This document shows positions 11,704 through 23,869 of a stretch of 64,000 bases of DNA, piece by piece. Within the stretch, counting starts at the first letter, position 1. Every line of letters starts with the position of its first letter. The translations under genes were made by a program, and so were the position numbers. Source of the DNA: Gnetum montanum. Taxonomy: Eukaryota; Streptophyta; Gnetopsida; Gnetales; Gnetaceae. Under the pieces are notes generated by a model. That model was not told the origin of the DNA. It worked only from the letters and a program-made list of their open reading frames with translations, and made no database searches. The stretch lies in contig MNCI01009318.1 of the NCBI GenBank assembly GCA_015680685.1, forward strand, positions 63,018-127,017, in the 5' to 3' direction.

Positions 11704-13090
11704 TGTACCATCCGAAATCGTTGGTCTCCGACCGCAATGAAACAGACACCTGGAGATCTCTGGACACGCACAGAAGACCCTACCTTTGCTTGAGGACAAG
11801 CTGGAATTAACGAAGGCAGAGTACCTTGAGTGGTCTGCACGCGGATCAAGCAAGGATTTCCCCAAATGTACACCGATATACTGTATGTTGGGTTATACGT
11901 AAATGGTGTAATGAATGTAAAACGGAGCGTAAACATATAGGTGCATAAGCAGTAAACATACAACAATGAATGAAAAACTGTAACAGATTTTAGCAAAGAA
12001 ATGTAGCAATATTATTGCGAAATGAAAGTTACAATGCACCAGTCTAATGCAGTTGTAACTCTGACACAAGGTGGACGAATAGCCCCGGTGGATGCAGGGA
12101 TGATTGTGTGCTGGGTTCAATTGCAAGCACAGCGTAAAGGCTGGATGCTCAACGTGCAGGGTCGAGGTCTAGTGTACAGGGTTTTTGCTCTCCTCTCTTA
12201 GCGTCTTTGTTTCTTTGTTTTTCTCTGGTTTTGCTCAAAAATTGCCAACCCCGGTCTAGTGAAAAATTAGGTTTTTTATACAAGTTTAGACGTGGGACTC
12301 GGGTTTTGAGAGGGGATGATTGGCTGTGGAGTGCTGGACTCTCGGGTCGGGTGACATGTGGCGCATTGATCGGGTGCGAAAGAATGAAATTTTTCAAGTA
12401 TACAGCGTGCTGCACGCCAGCGTATATTTCTGTACACCAACGTATACATGCTGGACGTATGACCTCGGCGTATAGACATGATCAACACAAAAGAAGTCCT
12501 TCGGCCTTTAGATTTGAATTCGGATGCCATGAAGATGTTGCCTATAGATGTTCAGCTCGGTTGACCTTGATCTGACACTGGTTGTACACTTTGTACATGC
12601 TGGGCGTATACACCGGGCGTATAGGGTGCACATGCTTAGCGTATGAACTCTAGAATGCGTGATGTCAACATCTGATGATTACTCTGTCCGTGTGAGTTGA
12701 TGCTTTGTACAAAGTCTTGCTCTATAGTGTTGTTCCCATGCTATCTTTAGGGGTTTCATACTGGGCATATACGCTAGTCATACATGCTGAGTTCACATGT
12801 GAGGCGTGTATGCTGGGCGTGTACGCTAGGTGTATACGCTGTGAATGCATACTTGGGCGTATACGCTGAGAATGCATACTTAGTGAAGACTAAGTAACTT
12901 GAGCTTTGAAGTTGCCATTTTTTGATAGCAGATGTCGCCATGGTCGTCTGCGGGTCCTAGGGAACTGTTGAGTCTAACTCTGCTTGAAGCTGTCTGTGGG
13001 GTCCTCAAGCTTTAGTCATGCTAGGGAACATCATGACTTAGCTCAATTCTTGTTGGAGAAGTACTAAGTTCAGAATTTTGTGGTGTTTCA
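11704..13090 (-). repeat. 5' LTR of nested Tat-type element
   Basis: It starts TGTACCATCC and ends GTGGTGTTTCA on the plus strand, the partner of 5075-6469. It contains a GTATAC-word cluster at about 12390-12860. Confidence 0.87.
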
Positions 13091-16000
13091 GGGCTGACCT
13101 CAATTCTTACTTGTGATATTTTGTGCCCCAATATAATGCCCTCTTGGACCATCAGGTGACTCTTTTGCTAGCTGAGCTTGAGGTTTGTTTCAACACATCT
13201 TTTAAGCACTTACTCAAGGTGGTCTAGGGCTTGCTCAAATGTAGCTCCATAGGTGGAGAATTCATCCATGAAGACTTTCACACCACTAGCAATTTTCTAT
13301 TGAAAAATGCTTAGGACCTCTATGGCTTCATAGCCAAATCAATGTAGATGTAATGCTGGAATATCCTAGGATCAATCCTTGTGAGTTTAGGATATGACCA
13401 GGCAAAAGCTACTAACCATTTTTTAACCACATACAACAACATATTTTTTTATTCTAAAGTAAGATTTGCATTGATTATGACTGGCTTCCCATTTTTTAAG
13501 AACACATATTTCATGCCAACCAGTAGAGGTTTTAGCTCAAGGATCTCTTGCTTGAAATTTTCAGGAATTTCCAACTCTTTCCAATTGGTATCATCATTTG
13601 CATCATCAAAGAGTTGGTGATAAATTTTCTCTAGTTCATCCATGCCTGCAATATATGTGCATGTTAGACTCTCAATTAATTCTATGTAAAGTGTGCTACT
13701 CTTAGAATCAATGATCAACCACTAGGTACCCTCCTATTTTTTGGCTACTGTGTACAAACACCTTTGAATTTCTGCTTCTAGTGCACACTACTTGCATGGA
13801 AAGATAGATGCTCATTTCACTGCCTAGAGTTTCTTCACATAATTGCACCCTATATCATTGTACATGATGCATGGAACTTGCTTCTTCTTGATCTTCTTGA
13901 ATGCATGTTCTTTGGATATTTCCAAGGAAAGATCTCTAATGTCCATCTTTGCATCAACAATGCTTAGACATGTCCTTCCCATGATGATTGGGAAGTCCCC
14001 TTTGTAGTTCTCCACTTTGATCACTAAGAAATCAATAGGATACGAACACCCACATACAGTGGTCAAAATATCTTCCACCAATCCCAATGGAATAGTAATG
14101 GACTAGTCTACCAATTCTAATCTAATATTTCTCTTCTTTAAAGGAGGTAGGTTCCGAGAAATTATATTGATACCAGAACCTGAGTTAAGAAGATCTTTGC
14201 ATGGCTTGTTCCTAGCAATCTGCAAATAGATCAAAGGACTTCCAGGATCTACTAACTTCCTAAGAAGGTTTTTAGCATGGATCCAATTAGATATAGTGTG
14301 AGCATGGATCATAGTGTGGATACTAGGTGATGTTTGATTTAAAGGGGACTCAAAAGAATTTGATACAAAGGAAGATGGAGGAATAGGGTTGTCAACCGCA
14401 AGTGTATTTAAGGGCTTAGGTGAACTACATGGTTAGAAGAAATGTCTTTTCTTTAATCGAGATTCTAAACCACTTGGTTGATGAATTGGTTGTAGATTAA
14501 TGGCTATGGTAACATTACATTATTGCAATTGAGCTAGGAGTTCACCCTGCATAGGTGGATCATGTAGTAGCTATGTGGTTAGAGGAGGAAGATGTGTAGG
14601 AAAAGGAGAAGGATAAGGGTAGGAAGTGGTATCCCTTCTTGCATGTGGCGAATTATTTTGATAATAATAAAAGGGTGGTAGTGAGACTGGAAAGTAGAAA
14701 TGTGATTGGAGGAGTCACGTGGAGATAAGGGTTGCTAAACATGATACCCATATAGATTAGGTTATCAGTAAGGGTATTGTTGCCTTGGTGGTGCTAGTAC
14801 CCATGACTGTGGTTACTACCACTATTGATATTGCTCATATAATTATAGTGGAGTTCCACTTAGATAATATTGTTGTGGTTGATGGAACTACCTAGAATTA
14901 CCTTTAGGATAAGGCAATCTCTTGGATGTTTGCCTTTGTGTTAGTCATGAATTCAAAACGTACATCCTAGACTCCTGTAAGTGTGACACTATGAGGTAAC
15001 ATCCCTTAGGATTTTCATACCGGCAAATTTCACACCCACCATCATCATCTAATTTTCTTTCTGCAACATCTTCTATTACAGCAATCTTGTCCTTATCTTT
15101 TTAATAGGCACATTCAACTTCCTTGCACCTCCTACACTCATGATCATTACCTCATTGTTTGGACTCTTCAGCAATTTTTAGGACAACTTGAAATATACTA
15201 TCCATGGAGTTCCATAACTAATCAACCTTAACCATAATTTCATATTAAAATTTTTGAAGTAGTAAGGCTTTCCTATTCACCATCTCATCAAATGCTAATT
15301 CTTCCTCACTATCAAAAAATTGAACCTCCCTCTTACAAATGGAAGGATTGCAATTATACTATTCTACACTTTCTTGTTTTCTAAATTCACCTACCTCTTT
15401 AGCTACCTGCTCAATCAATCTTTGGATTTGATGGTTGCTTAATTCTAACAATTGTCCTTGGGCATAGATGCTAAGGGTTCTCCTTGTTTCAGATCGAAGC
15501 CCATCTACAATGTGGTGAAGTTGATCTAGTTAAGAATAACCATGGCCAGGGCATCTATGCATTGAGAAATAGTATTGGCTGATGATGACATCTAAGGATT
15601 TGTGTGTTCCTTGTTTCCATCTTTGGAACTACCTTCTCAAGTTGGACACTCTAGAGTATGTTTGATATTTTTCATTAAAAATTCAAGCATTGTACTCCAT
15701 TGTCTAATAGATTCCACTTCTAAGGATTGATACCAATTTTTTACTTCTTTAATAAGTATTCATGGGAAAAACTTAAGCTATTTCCATTCATTCTCTATGT
15801 TCTACAAGGCACATGCATCTTGGAAAGCTTGGAGATAGTTCTATGCATCTAACTTATATCCCCCTTCGAATCAAGGGATATTGTTCATATCTAGCCTCTT
15901 AATCCGACTATCGTTTACATGCCTTGTTGGAATTCGTACTACCTCTGCAATGTTTAGCATACTCTGGGTAGTAAGCAAAGGCTCATCGAGGCCTTGATTT

Positions 16001-16839
16001 TGGTGCCTATGATGTCCTCTACTACCCCTTCATTCATGGCATTGTGTCTTTCTTGAATGCTCGTGCCCATGGTCTTGCCTTACTCAATAGTCCCTTCAAT
16101 CATTTTGGTCCCGTCAGTCAACTCCATCATGGTTGCACCCTCTATGGTTGTGATCAAAGCTATATGAAGAAAAATATGATGATTAAGGTGAAGAGGAAGG
16201 AGGACTAACACCATCACGGTGCCTGCTACCACTTCTTTGATGATCACACCCATGATCATGATCTTGTTTCTTATTCACATCCCTACCTTGAATTGCCTCT
16301 TTGGATCCTTCTTTGTCATTAGATCCATTCTTACTATAACCAAGATTATGAATTGTGAATTGCAAGTTTTGGTTTTAACCTCCCTCACCAAAGTCAAAAA
16401 GAGAAATTTCACTAAATCGAAAACCCCCAGAGAAGGGCTCTCCACCATCTTTTTGGTACAATAGGAATGGGGAATCATTAAATCCTTTTCCCTTTGTAGA
16501 TTCATAATGTTGTTCTAGCTAGCGATCTTTAAGATGTTATGCCTTAATGGGCTGATAATCCCTAACATCACTATCTTGCACTACGTACTCATCATGAATT
16601 CCTTAGAGACCCCATCGTATAAGTATTTGTTGGACCATTGCAAGAATGGATCAATCGAGCGACAACACAATGTTGCCCTCCATGTCACACCACCGCAATT
16701 TTTCATCCTAGTGTAGGATGAAGGTGAAATTTGGTACATACTCATCAAGATGAGCATATACCACTTGGTATTGTTGAGGCACTAGCTGATGTACTCTATC
16801 AAACTTGGGTGGAGCATTGCTCTTGTGAGAAGAAGACAT
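13091..16839 (-). pseudogene. Athila-type element A gag, protease and RT N-terminal part
   Basis: Read on the minus strand from the ATG at 16839-16837 (MSSSHKS...), the region gives gag to about 14400. Next is a protease region (14312-13824) with LLNSGSGINIIS, where the catalytic Asp appears as Asn. Then comes the protease-RT linker (13718-13449) and the RT start up to the insertion point. The RT active site reads FMDE at 13261-13266, so the second catalytic Asp is Glu. Colinear sequence is present in B (23440-26861) and partly in D (48840-49737). Several stops and indels are present. Confidence 0.78.
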
Positions 16840-16980
16840 TTTATGTTAGAATAATAGAAACATAGTATGCTTCTTAAAATTGTTGTAATAATCTTAAAAT
16901 GTGATGTGACTCTAAGGTTCATTTCAATGATTTGAATAATTTTTACTAAATCCTAGATAGCACACAAAACAACCAAAAGG

Positions 16981-16998
16981 TCCATAGCAACAACATCA
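16981..16998 (-). promoter_or_regulatory. Primer-binding site, element A (decayed)
   Basis: Directly inside the LTR end, the minus strand aligns with the better-kept sites of elements B (26993-27010) and C (43708-43725), although several positions have changed. Athila-lineage elements use a site of this type that is complementary to a tRNA 3' end. Confidence 0.5.
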
Positions 16999-16999
16999 A

Positions 17000-17855
17000 T
17001 GATGAGCGGCAAGGTACCCCTACGCCCAACCATACAAATCACTAGGCATTCATGCATGATTCAGTCAAATTCCGTGGACTTATAGTTCTCCAGTGCACTA
17101 ATTTTGTAGAAAGTGAAATAGATGTTGAGAATGTTCATTGTCTTCCCAACTACACTTGTGAAGCTCAAGGATATTATTTAAGTGTAATTAAGACACATGA
17201 ATTTTATCATTTTTATGTTGTGTAAGTTTAATTTCCTACAACAAGAATGCAAGGTAGAGGAATTTAATATCTAATTATTCTACTACCTAGCTAGCCTAAC
17301 ACAAGTACCTATTCCCACTTTCTAGACACATCCTAAACACATATAGCATTGTTGGGCTACCAAACATTAAGTGTTTCTAGGTTACCAAGTGCTACATGTA
17401 TGCTTGAGGTGGTCATTCTTGTGTTCATTAAGAACTAGAAATTAATTGCTTAATTAAAGTGCATTGAAATGAAGTGCATAAATATTAAATACATCAAGAC
17501 AACATTAATCTATTCTTAGTGTTGTAAGGCTGATCAAAAGGATTTGTTTTTATTCTTGTCACATTGATGTGCTTAGGTACATTAGTGCTTGAACAAAAAT
17601 TAGACTCCTATTGCAGGCACTTAGAAAATATTCTAACTTTGGAGAAAACAAATTGCAAGAGCTTTACTAACTATGAAAAAAATTGATGAAAAATGATATC
17701 AAAAACTTATGAAAACCGTAAGTCCAAGCATTATATTTATAGGCTGGCATATACCCTGTGATATTGGATATTTGACATCACATCCTGGCCTCTGACATTA
17801 ATATCCAATATTAAGGCTTCATATTGAATATCTGATGTTGAAGCTAGTTAAAACA
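17000..17855 (-). repeat. Athila-type LTR shared by elements A and B
   Basis: In minus sense it runs from about 17855 (TGTTTTAACTAG) to 17000 (GCTCATCA). It is about 856 bases and aligns with LTRs at 27012-27874, 42865-43706 and 44138-44962 through the 'CTATTCCCACTTTCT' and 'TACCAAGTGCTACATG' blocks. A TATA-like TATAAATA (minus) lies near 17735-17742. On its left is a primer-binding site, so it acts as the 5' LTR of A. On its right is the 3' ORF of an Athila element, so it also acts as the 3' LTR of B. Confidence 0.72.
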
Positions 17856-19130
17856 TGATTCATCAAGGTGGAAGGAGCATGTCTGATATCATCATTGGAA
17901 TAGTGGGCTATTCCTCCCCTTTTGCATAATTTTTGGATGAGACATGGGAAGGAAAGTTCCTTCCTTGCACATTCATTTTCTTTGAATCTCTTCTCCATCT
18001 CCAAATAGATTAGCTCTAGAAGGTTGACAAGGAATTTTTGGCTCAGAGTGGTGCATGCAAGAGTAGAAAAAGCTATTATCTTACCAGGCCTCACCATTGG
18101 ATTAAGGTGGTAAGCTATCATCTTAAAGTATGCACACTCTACCATCGTGAGTGCACCAAAATCCTTATGGTTAACACCGTAGCACCTCCAAACCCACTCC
18201 TTCTTGACCTTAGGATCTACTTGTGTTGAAATCTCTACCAAGGTAGCCCTAGTTTCTAGTAACTAAGGGCCTTAGAAATGACCTTTACTGAGTGGGACAC
18301 AGAAATATCCTTGATCTTCACTATGGCATTACCTTGTTTGTTGTTCTAGAAGAGGTATGCTTCTCCCATGTACCATTCTCCACTAGAAGTGAGAATGGGC
18401 CACATGGGGGAAGTTTGGAATTACACTTTGACATCTTCTTAGGCAAATTCTAAGAAAGATCCAAAGTTTAGTTCAAGAAGAACTATTTTTTGGATCTCCC
18501 TGGACCTAATTTGCCTCAAATAGGCCTCCTGTCAAAGTGACATAAAGGTTAGGTCTAGGTCCAGGTGTCTCATCTCAGTTGAACTACTCTATTTCAACTT
18601 CTAGAATCTATTGGACAAATTCCACTTTAGGGTCCTCACAAAGAGGTCATGTTGCATGCATCTTAGCTACTTGCTCCTATGGTGAATCTTACTAGCCCTT
18701 TCTAGTTCTAGGCCACTTATCCTTTGGTTCAGATAATTCTTCTTCCTACAGGCACTTTGGTCTTGGTGCCATCTATGATCACAACATGACCAAGGATTAG
18801 CATTTAATGTGTAACTTAGGATATTTAGGTATCTTGTCTCCTAGATTAGTTACACTTGGCTAAGTTGTGATCATAGCTGATTAATCATTTTAATATTATT
18901 TTATGTTAATGTCTACCAGAGTTCATTGGGAAGGTTTAACTCATAAATTGGTGATTTTAATGTTATTTTATTAGTTAAACCTTGTAGGAGTTCAAAATTT
19001 TTTGAAAAATTTTTCATTGAAATCCTAAGGTTTGTGGCCCCCATAATGTAGAGCGTACCTCTGATACCGTAGGAATGAAGCATAAGGTGAATTAAATAAG
19101 TGATTTGAAATTTATGCACTCTAGAAGGAT
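17856..19130 (-). pseudogene. Athila-type 3' ORF (env-like / plant-transposon-protein type) remnant
   Basis: A minus-strand frame at 18241-17819 encodes about 140 residues with a pattern seen in the ORF downstream of pol in Athila-type elements: a short helical block, then LVNLLELIYLEMEKRF, then FPCLIQKLCKRGGI. It ends just inside the LTR at 17855, the expected place for this ORF. Upstream sequence to about 19119 continues the same non-pol region, broken by stops. The function of this ORF in Athila elements is uncertain; the older name 'env-like' does not imply an active envelope protein. Confidence 0.55.
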
Positions 19131-20860
19131 TTGGGCTCTAAAAAATTGTAAAAACTCCTTTTACATTTGAAGCAAATGGAAAAATTTATTAAAGTATTAT
19201 GTGGTATTTATAGGATTTTGAGGCTTCGTCAATGGGATCCTGTATACGCGAGGGGCTACATCGACGAGATCCCACTGATTTAGCCAAAAGATAATTTTTC
19301 ATACTTTGAAACTTTTCATAAAGACAAAGAGTTTTAACATGAAATTAGAGTCCAGAGAGATCCAAAAAGGCCATCAACATGAAGAAATGCTTGAAGAGGG
19401 TTAGAAAATTCACCAAAAGGAGTTTTTATTAAGAGAATGATTGGAGAAACTTAAAAAATGAGTGCAAGACTAGATGCAACCAATGTGGAGCATGAATGAT
19501 TTGAATGTAAAAATGTCTAAGGATAAGGAACTTAACTAGCCCAACCAAGAGGTATGCAACTGGATCCTCCCCATAGCAAGCTCATGCCTTTAATGCCCTT
19601 ACATGTCATCAAACCAACAAGTCCATGGGTTCCATGGGTGATTAATGGTTATGAAAAGCTAAGGACTAAATCTTGTAAGAATGTACCTAAGAATTTTGAG
19701 ATATCAAACTAAGACATTGAACAAAACATGAAAAATAGATAGTAAGGTGAGTGATGGAAAGCATGGGTGGATGAGGTAGAAAGTGGAATGGAGTCCAGTA
19801 TTGTGGTCACATGAAGTCCCCTATGGATTTCATGGTTAATATCACTTGATATCAATTATCCTTAGTTCAAATCAAAACCAACCACTTTCAATGACTTCAT
19901 GTTGACACTCCAAGATTAGTCCACCCCCTCAAGACACAAGAGCATCTTCATAGATCATTCACCATTCCTAAAAGAGAAAAGAGAAGAAGAAAGTGAGATG
20001 GGCCTTACTTAGAGGGGACCTTTAGGCATGGGTAACATGTCTTTCTAGTCCCATAACCAATGCTTGTAGCCCATTATTTTTTCTAAGGGATGTGCTTTAA
20101 ACCCCCATTCTTTGTCATTTTTTTGTGTTTTATTTTAATTTTTATGTTTTATATTTTAATTTGTTTCTTATGGGAATCACACCATGCAAAGAATTTTAGC
20201 TTCTTGTTATTGGTCAATAGTGGAATGGTGAAAAATCCATGAAAATGCTTATGCACCCAAGAATGTAGGCAAGTATAGTGAGCATCAAATCCCCTTGAAG
20301 TCACACCCTTGTCAATCCATTTAATCCTTCCCAAGTTTGGAAACTACCAAGGTCACAAGTTCATTATAAGTTTGATTAATGAATGGACCTCATATTTCCA
20401 AAATAAGGAACACCATAGAGTTTTGTGGATAGGTGGATGACATGGATTCACTACTTGTTATCATGAAAAAGAAACCATGTATTAGTTATCAATACCAAAA
20501 TTCAAAGATAAAATCTAGACATTAGCAATTAAATAATATTATAGTACAAACCACCATTACTTATTAGCTACAATTGCACTTAGTCCTAATAGCAATAAAG
20601 AAAAAAAAACAAACATAAGAAAAAAATTAGAAAAATGAAACCAAATAAAGTAAAATACAAAAGAAATTGTAAAATATTTAAGAAAGGGAGAAATATACTA
20701 AAGATGATGTAAAACAAAAAAGTGTAAAAACTAAGGAACCATTTTAATGGATCAGCATAGATGGCCATCTCCCCCATGACTAAGTTCAAAGAAGGATATT
20801 TAAAAAATAAACTGGATCTATCCATTTGTTAAGGTATTCTATTCATTGGCTCTTTTGGGC
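19131..20860 (-). mobile_element. Athila-type element B: 3' non-coding region
   Basis: It matches 1990-3120 and 45440-46640; shared phrases include TGGATCCTCCCC-A-AGCAAGCTCATGCC and CCACACCATGCAAAGA. The left part (19131-19540) is AT-rich with no recognised gene. Confidence 0.65.
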
Positions 20861-23790
20861 TCATGGAAAGGTTTGACTTGTTGCATGTTGATCAAAAATT
20901 TCTTGTTTGGACTTTAAGGTTTTTATATTATCATGGCCCCCAAAGGAAAGGTTTCATAGATAATATAAGGTCCCTTTCACAATTTTTGGAACTTGGTTCA
21001 TTGGGGTATGTATGTCGGATTCCAATAGAGGATCATATCTCTCAGTTAAAATTTTACTTTCCTTATTCTAAGGTCATGTTGTTTCTTGTTGAATGCCTTG
21101 TGCACTTTGTTGGATAACAGGGCTACTAATCAATTCTTGTCTAGCAAGTTGAGGTTCATTAATCTTTCTTTTTGTGTCAGACATAGGTCAAGGTTAAGGT
21201 TAAAAGTTGTTGACAATATACGAAGCTCATTTTGAATTAGAAGAGTTGGCACCTTTTCATACAAAAGCTCATAGGGAGAATAGACAATAGGAAGTTTCCA
21301 TGTGGATTGGTAGGCCTAAAGGGCATCATTGTGTTTTGTGCTCCAATCCCTCCTATATTTACTAATAGTCCTTGTTAGTATCTTTGTGATTTTCCTATTT
21401 GTAACCTTTGCTTGACTGTCGACTTGGGATGCTAGTGTTGCATGAGTTTTTGAAAGGTAATGTCTATGAAATGAGTAGCATTATTAAAAATAAGTGCATG
21501 TGGCACACTAAACCTATTTACAACATTTTTTTGTACAAACTAAGCTATCATAAAATATGTGCAATCGGTGATAGTTATAGCTTCTTCCCATTTCATACAA
21601 TAGTTAACAACAACTATGATGTACACTTTTTTATTTGACATGGATGTGATGGGACCTATAAAGTTAATGTCCTAGATGTTGAAGGGCTCTAGTGGTTGGA
21701 TACACTATTGAGGCTCCTCCATATGAGTGGTCATTCCACCATCATGTTGGTAGCATTCACAATAGTGGACGAATTAGTGAGCATCCTTGAAGAGTGTTGA
21801 CCAATAATACCCTACCATGAGGATCTTAATGGCTATGCATGTCCCAACATAGTGGCCCTGATAAGGATCCTTATTAGTATCCTAAAGAATGTGTAGTTGA
21901 TTTGCATCAAGAACACACTAGCAAACTAGGCCATCGGTGCACACCTTGTAAAGGTGTCTGTTGATTTTCATGAAGTGTTTTGCCTAGTGAAAAACTGCTG
22001 TTTCTTTTTATGGTCCCACTCTTGTGGCATCTCCTAAGTAAGATGATAAGTGAGAATGTGATTGCACAATTAGATTTAGTGGGAATCTATTCAATTATAG
22101 CCCCAAAAAAAAGGATTTCATCAAGAAACTAATCTAAAAGTGGTTTCTCCTTCTCTTTGTCATCAAATTGCAACTAAGAAAAGCGGTTAGCAAACACATT
22201 CTCAATTCCCTTTCAATCTACGATTGTAAGATTGAATTCCTATAACATCAATAGCCACCATATAATATGGGGGCTCACTGTTGGTTTATTCATGAGAAAC
22301 CATATTTCACTATGGTCTATATGCATGAACATCTTGTATCCAAGAACATAGTGCCTAAATTTCTCCAAGATGAACACCACTATCATCAATTCTTTCTCTG
22401 TTGTGATGTAATTCAGCTATGCACCCACAATGCTTTGGTTCACATAGTGGATATAGTAAGGATGTTTTTGATCATCCAATTGAATGAGCATGGCTCCCAA
22501 GGCATAATTTGATGCATCTGCCATGATGTGAAAAGGTTTGAACTAGTTAGATGCTCATAGAATTAGAGTTTCTATGAGCTTTTTCTTCAGATGCTAGAAT
22601 GCATGCTTGCATTTCATAGTCTAGATAAACAAAGCATATTTCTTTATCATATCCACCAACAGTTCAGTGATCTTAGAGAAATTATCAATGAATCACTGAT
22701 AGTAGCCAATGTGTCCAAGGAATAACCTTACATCTTTAACTATTTTTGGCTATCTGGTAATTCCTTGGATGATCCTTATTTTTAGAAATTCTATCTTTCA
22801 AAATACTACCTTCTTGGACCATCATGTGGCTTTATCGCTAGTTGAGCCTAAGGTTTGTCTTCGCACACATTTTCAACACTTTCTCAAGATGGTTTAGGGC
22901 TTGTTCAAATGTAGCCCCATAGGTGGAGAAATAATCCATAAAGACTTCCACCCTGCTACCAATCTACTATTGAAAGATGCTCAAGACAAGGCATTGGAAT
23001 GTAGCAAGGGCATTGCATAGGCCAAAAAATATCTTTTTGTATGCAAAAGTTCCCTTGGAACTTGTGAATGTTATTTTGGCCTAATTCTCTAGTGCTATTT
23101 GAATTTGGTTATAGCTACTATGATGATCCAAAACGTTGTAATAGAAATGCCCAGAAATGGTGTCCAACACCTAGTCCACAAATGATAACGGAAAGTGATC
23201 TTTGTAAGTCACCATGTTCAACAACCTAAAATCAATACAAACCCTCCATTTTCCACCTCACAAGTGGGCTAATGCACTCGCTATCCATAATGGAATAGAT
23301 GAACTCTACCTTAAGGACTTGTTCTATCTCCTCCTTCATGATCTACTTGAATTTGGGGTTCAACCACTGCTACAGCTACTTCTTTAGCTTGATAGAAGGA
23401 TCTATGTAGATGCGGTGCTAGCATATCCTAGGATTAATCCCAATGAGTTTAGGATATGACCAAGCAAATATTTTTGACCATTTGTTGACCACCTCCAATA
23501 GCTTCTTTTTCTACACAAGAGCAAGGTTGGCATTGATGATAAATTGCTTCCCATTATTTAGAAAGACATATTCAATTCTAACCGGTAATAGTTTTAGCTC
23601 AAGGGGCTCATGTTTAAAGGTTTCAAGGATCTCCAACTCTTCCCAATTGGTTTCATCAAGTTCATCATCAAAGAGTTGACAATGAAATTGCTCCAATTCA
23701 TCCATGCCTTCAATGTAGAAACTTGTAAGGTTCTCAGTTGGTTCCATGCATATTGTTGAACTACCCTCTGGATTAGCTATCAACCACTAG
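20860..23790 (-). pseudogene. Athila-type element B pol
   Basis: On the minus strand, RT, RNase H and integrase follow in order, colinear with elements A and D. The RT active site at 22931-22936 reads FMDY, so the second catalytic Asp has become Tyr. The protease-RT linker is at 23783-23511. Stops and indels are frequent, more than in element D. Confidence 0.75.
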
Positions 23791-23869
23791 GTGTCCTCTT
23801 ATTTTGTGGCTATTATATAAAGGCACCTTTGAAGTTCCATCACATCATCATAGTGTCTGCATGTTGTCA

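Larger units (their letters stand above)
5075..13090 (-). mobile_element. Nested Tat-type LTR retrotransposon, gag-protease only
   Basis: This is a two-LTR element of 8,016 bases in minus orientation inserted into Athila pol. Its LTRs are 11704-13090 (5') and 5075-6469 (3'), both starting TGAAACACCACAAAA and ending GGTACA in element sense. Flanking bases are GTGCT (5070-5074) and GGGCT (13091-13095), a 5-base target duplication with one change. Athila coding similarity continues across the insertion (element D 48640-48760 is the uninterrupted reference). Inside are a primer-binding-like site, a leader minisatellite, gag-protease, a tandem array and a 3' segment. No RT, RNase H or integrase lies between protease and the 3' LTR, so it could move only with enzymes supplied from elsewhere. 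Confidence 0.87.

Noticed and set aside
12207-12575. 122-residue frame, also present near 5596-5967
   Set aside because: Same LTR pair; the similarity of the two frames comes from LTR identity, not from coding constraint.
17819-18241. Active envelope protein of an Athila-type element
   Set aside because: Only a fragment resembling the downstream ORF is present, without a signal peptide or a clear membrane segment, next to other decayed sequence.
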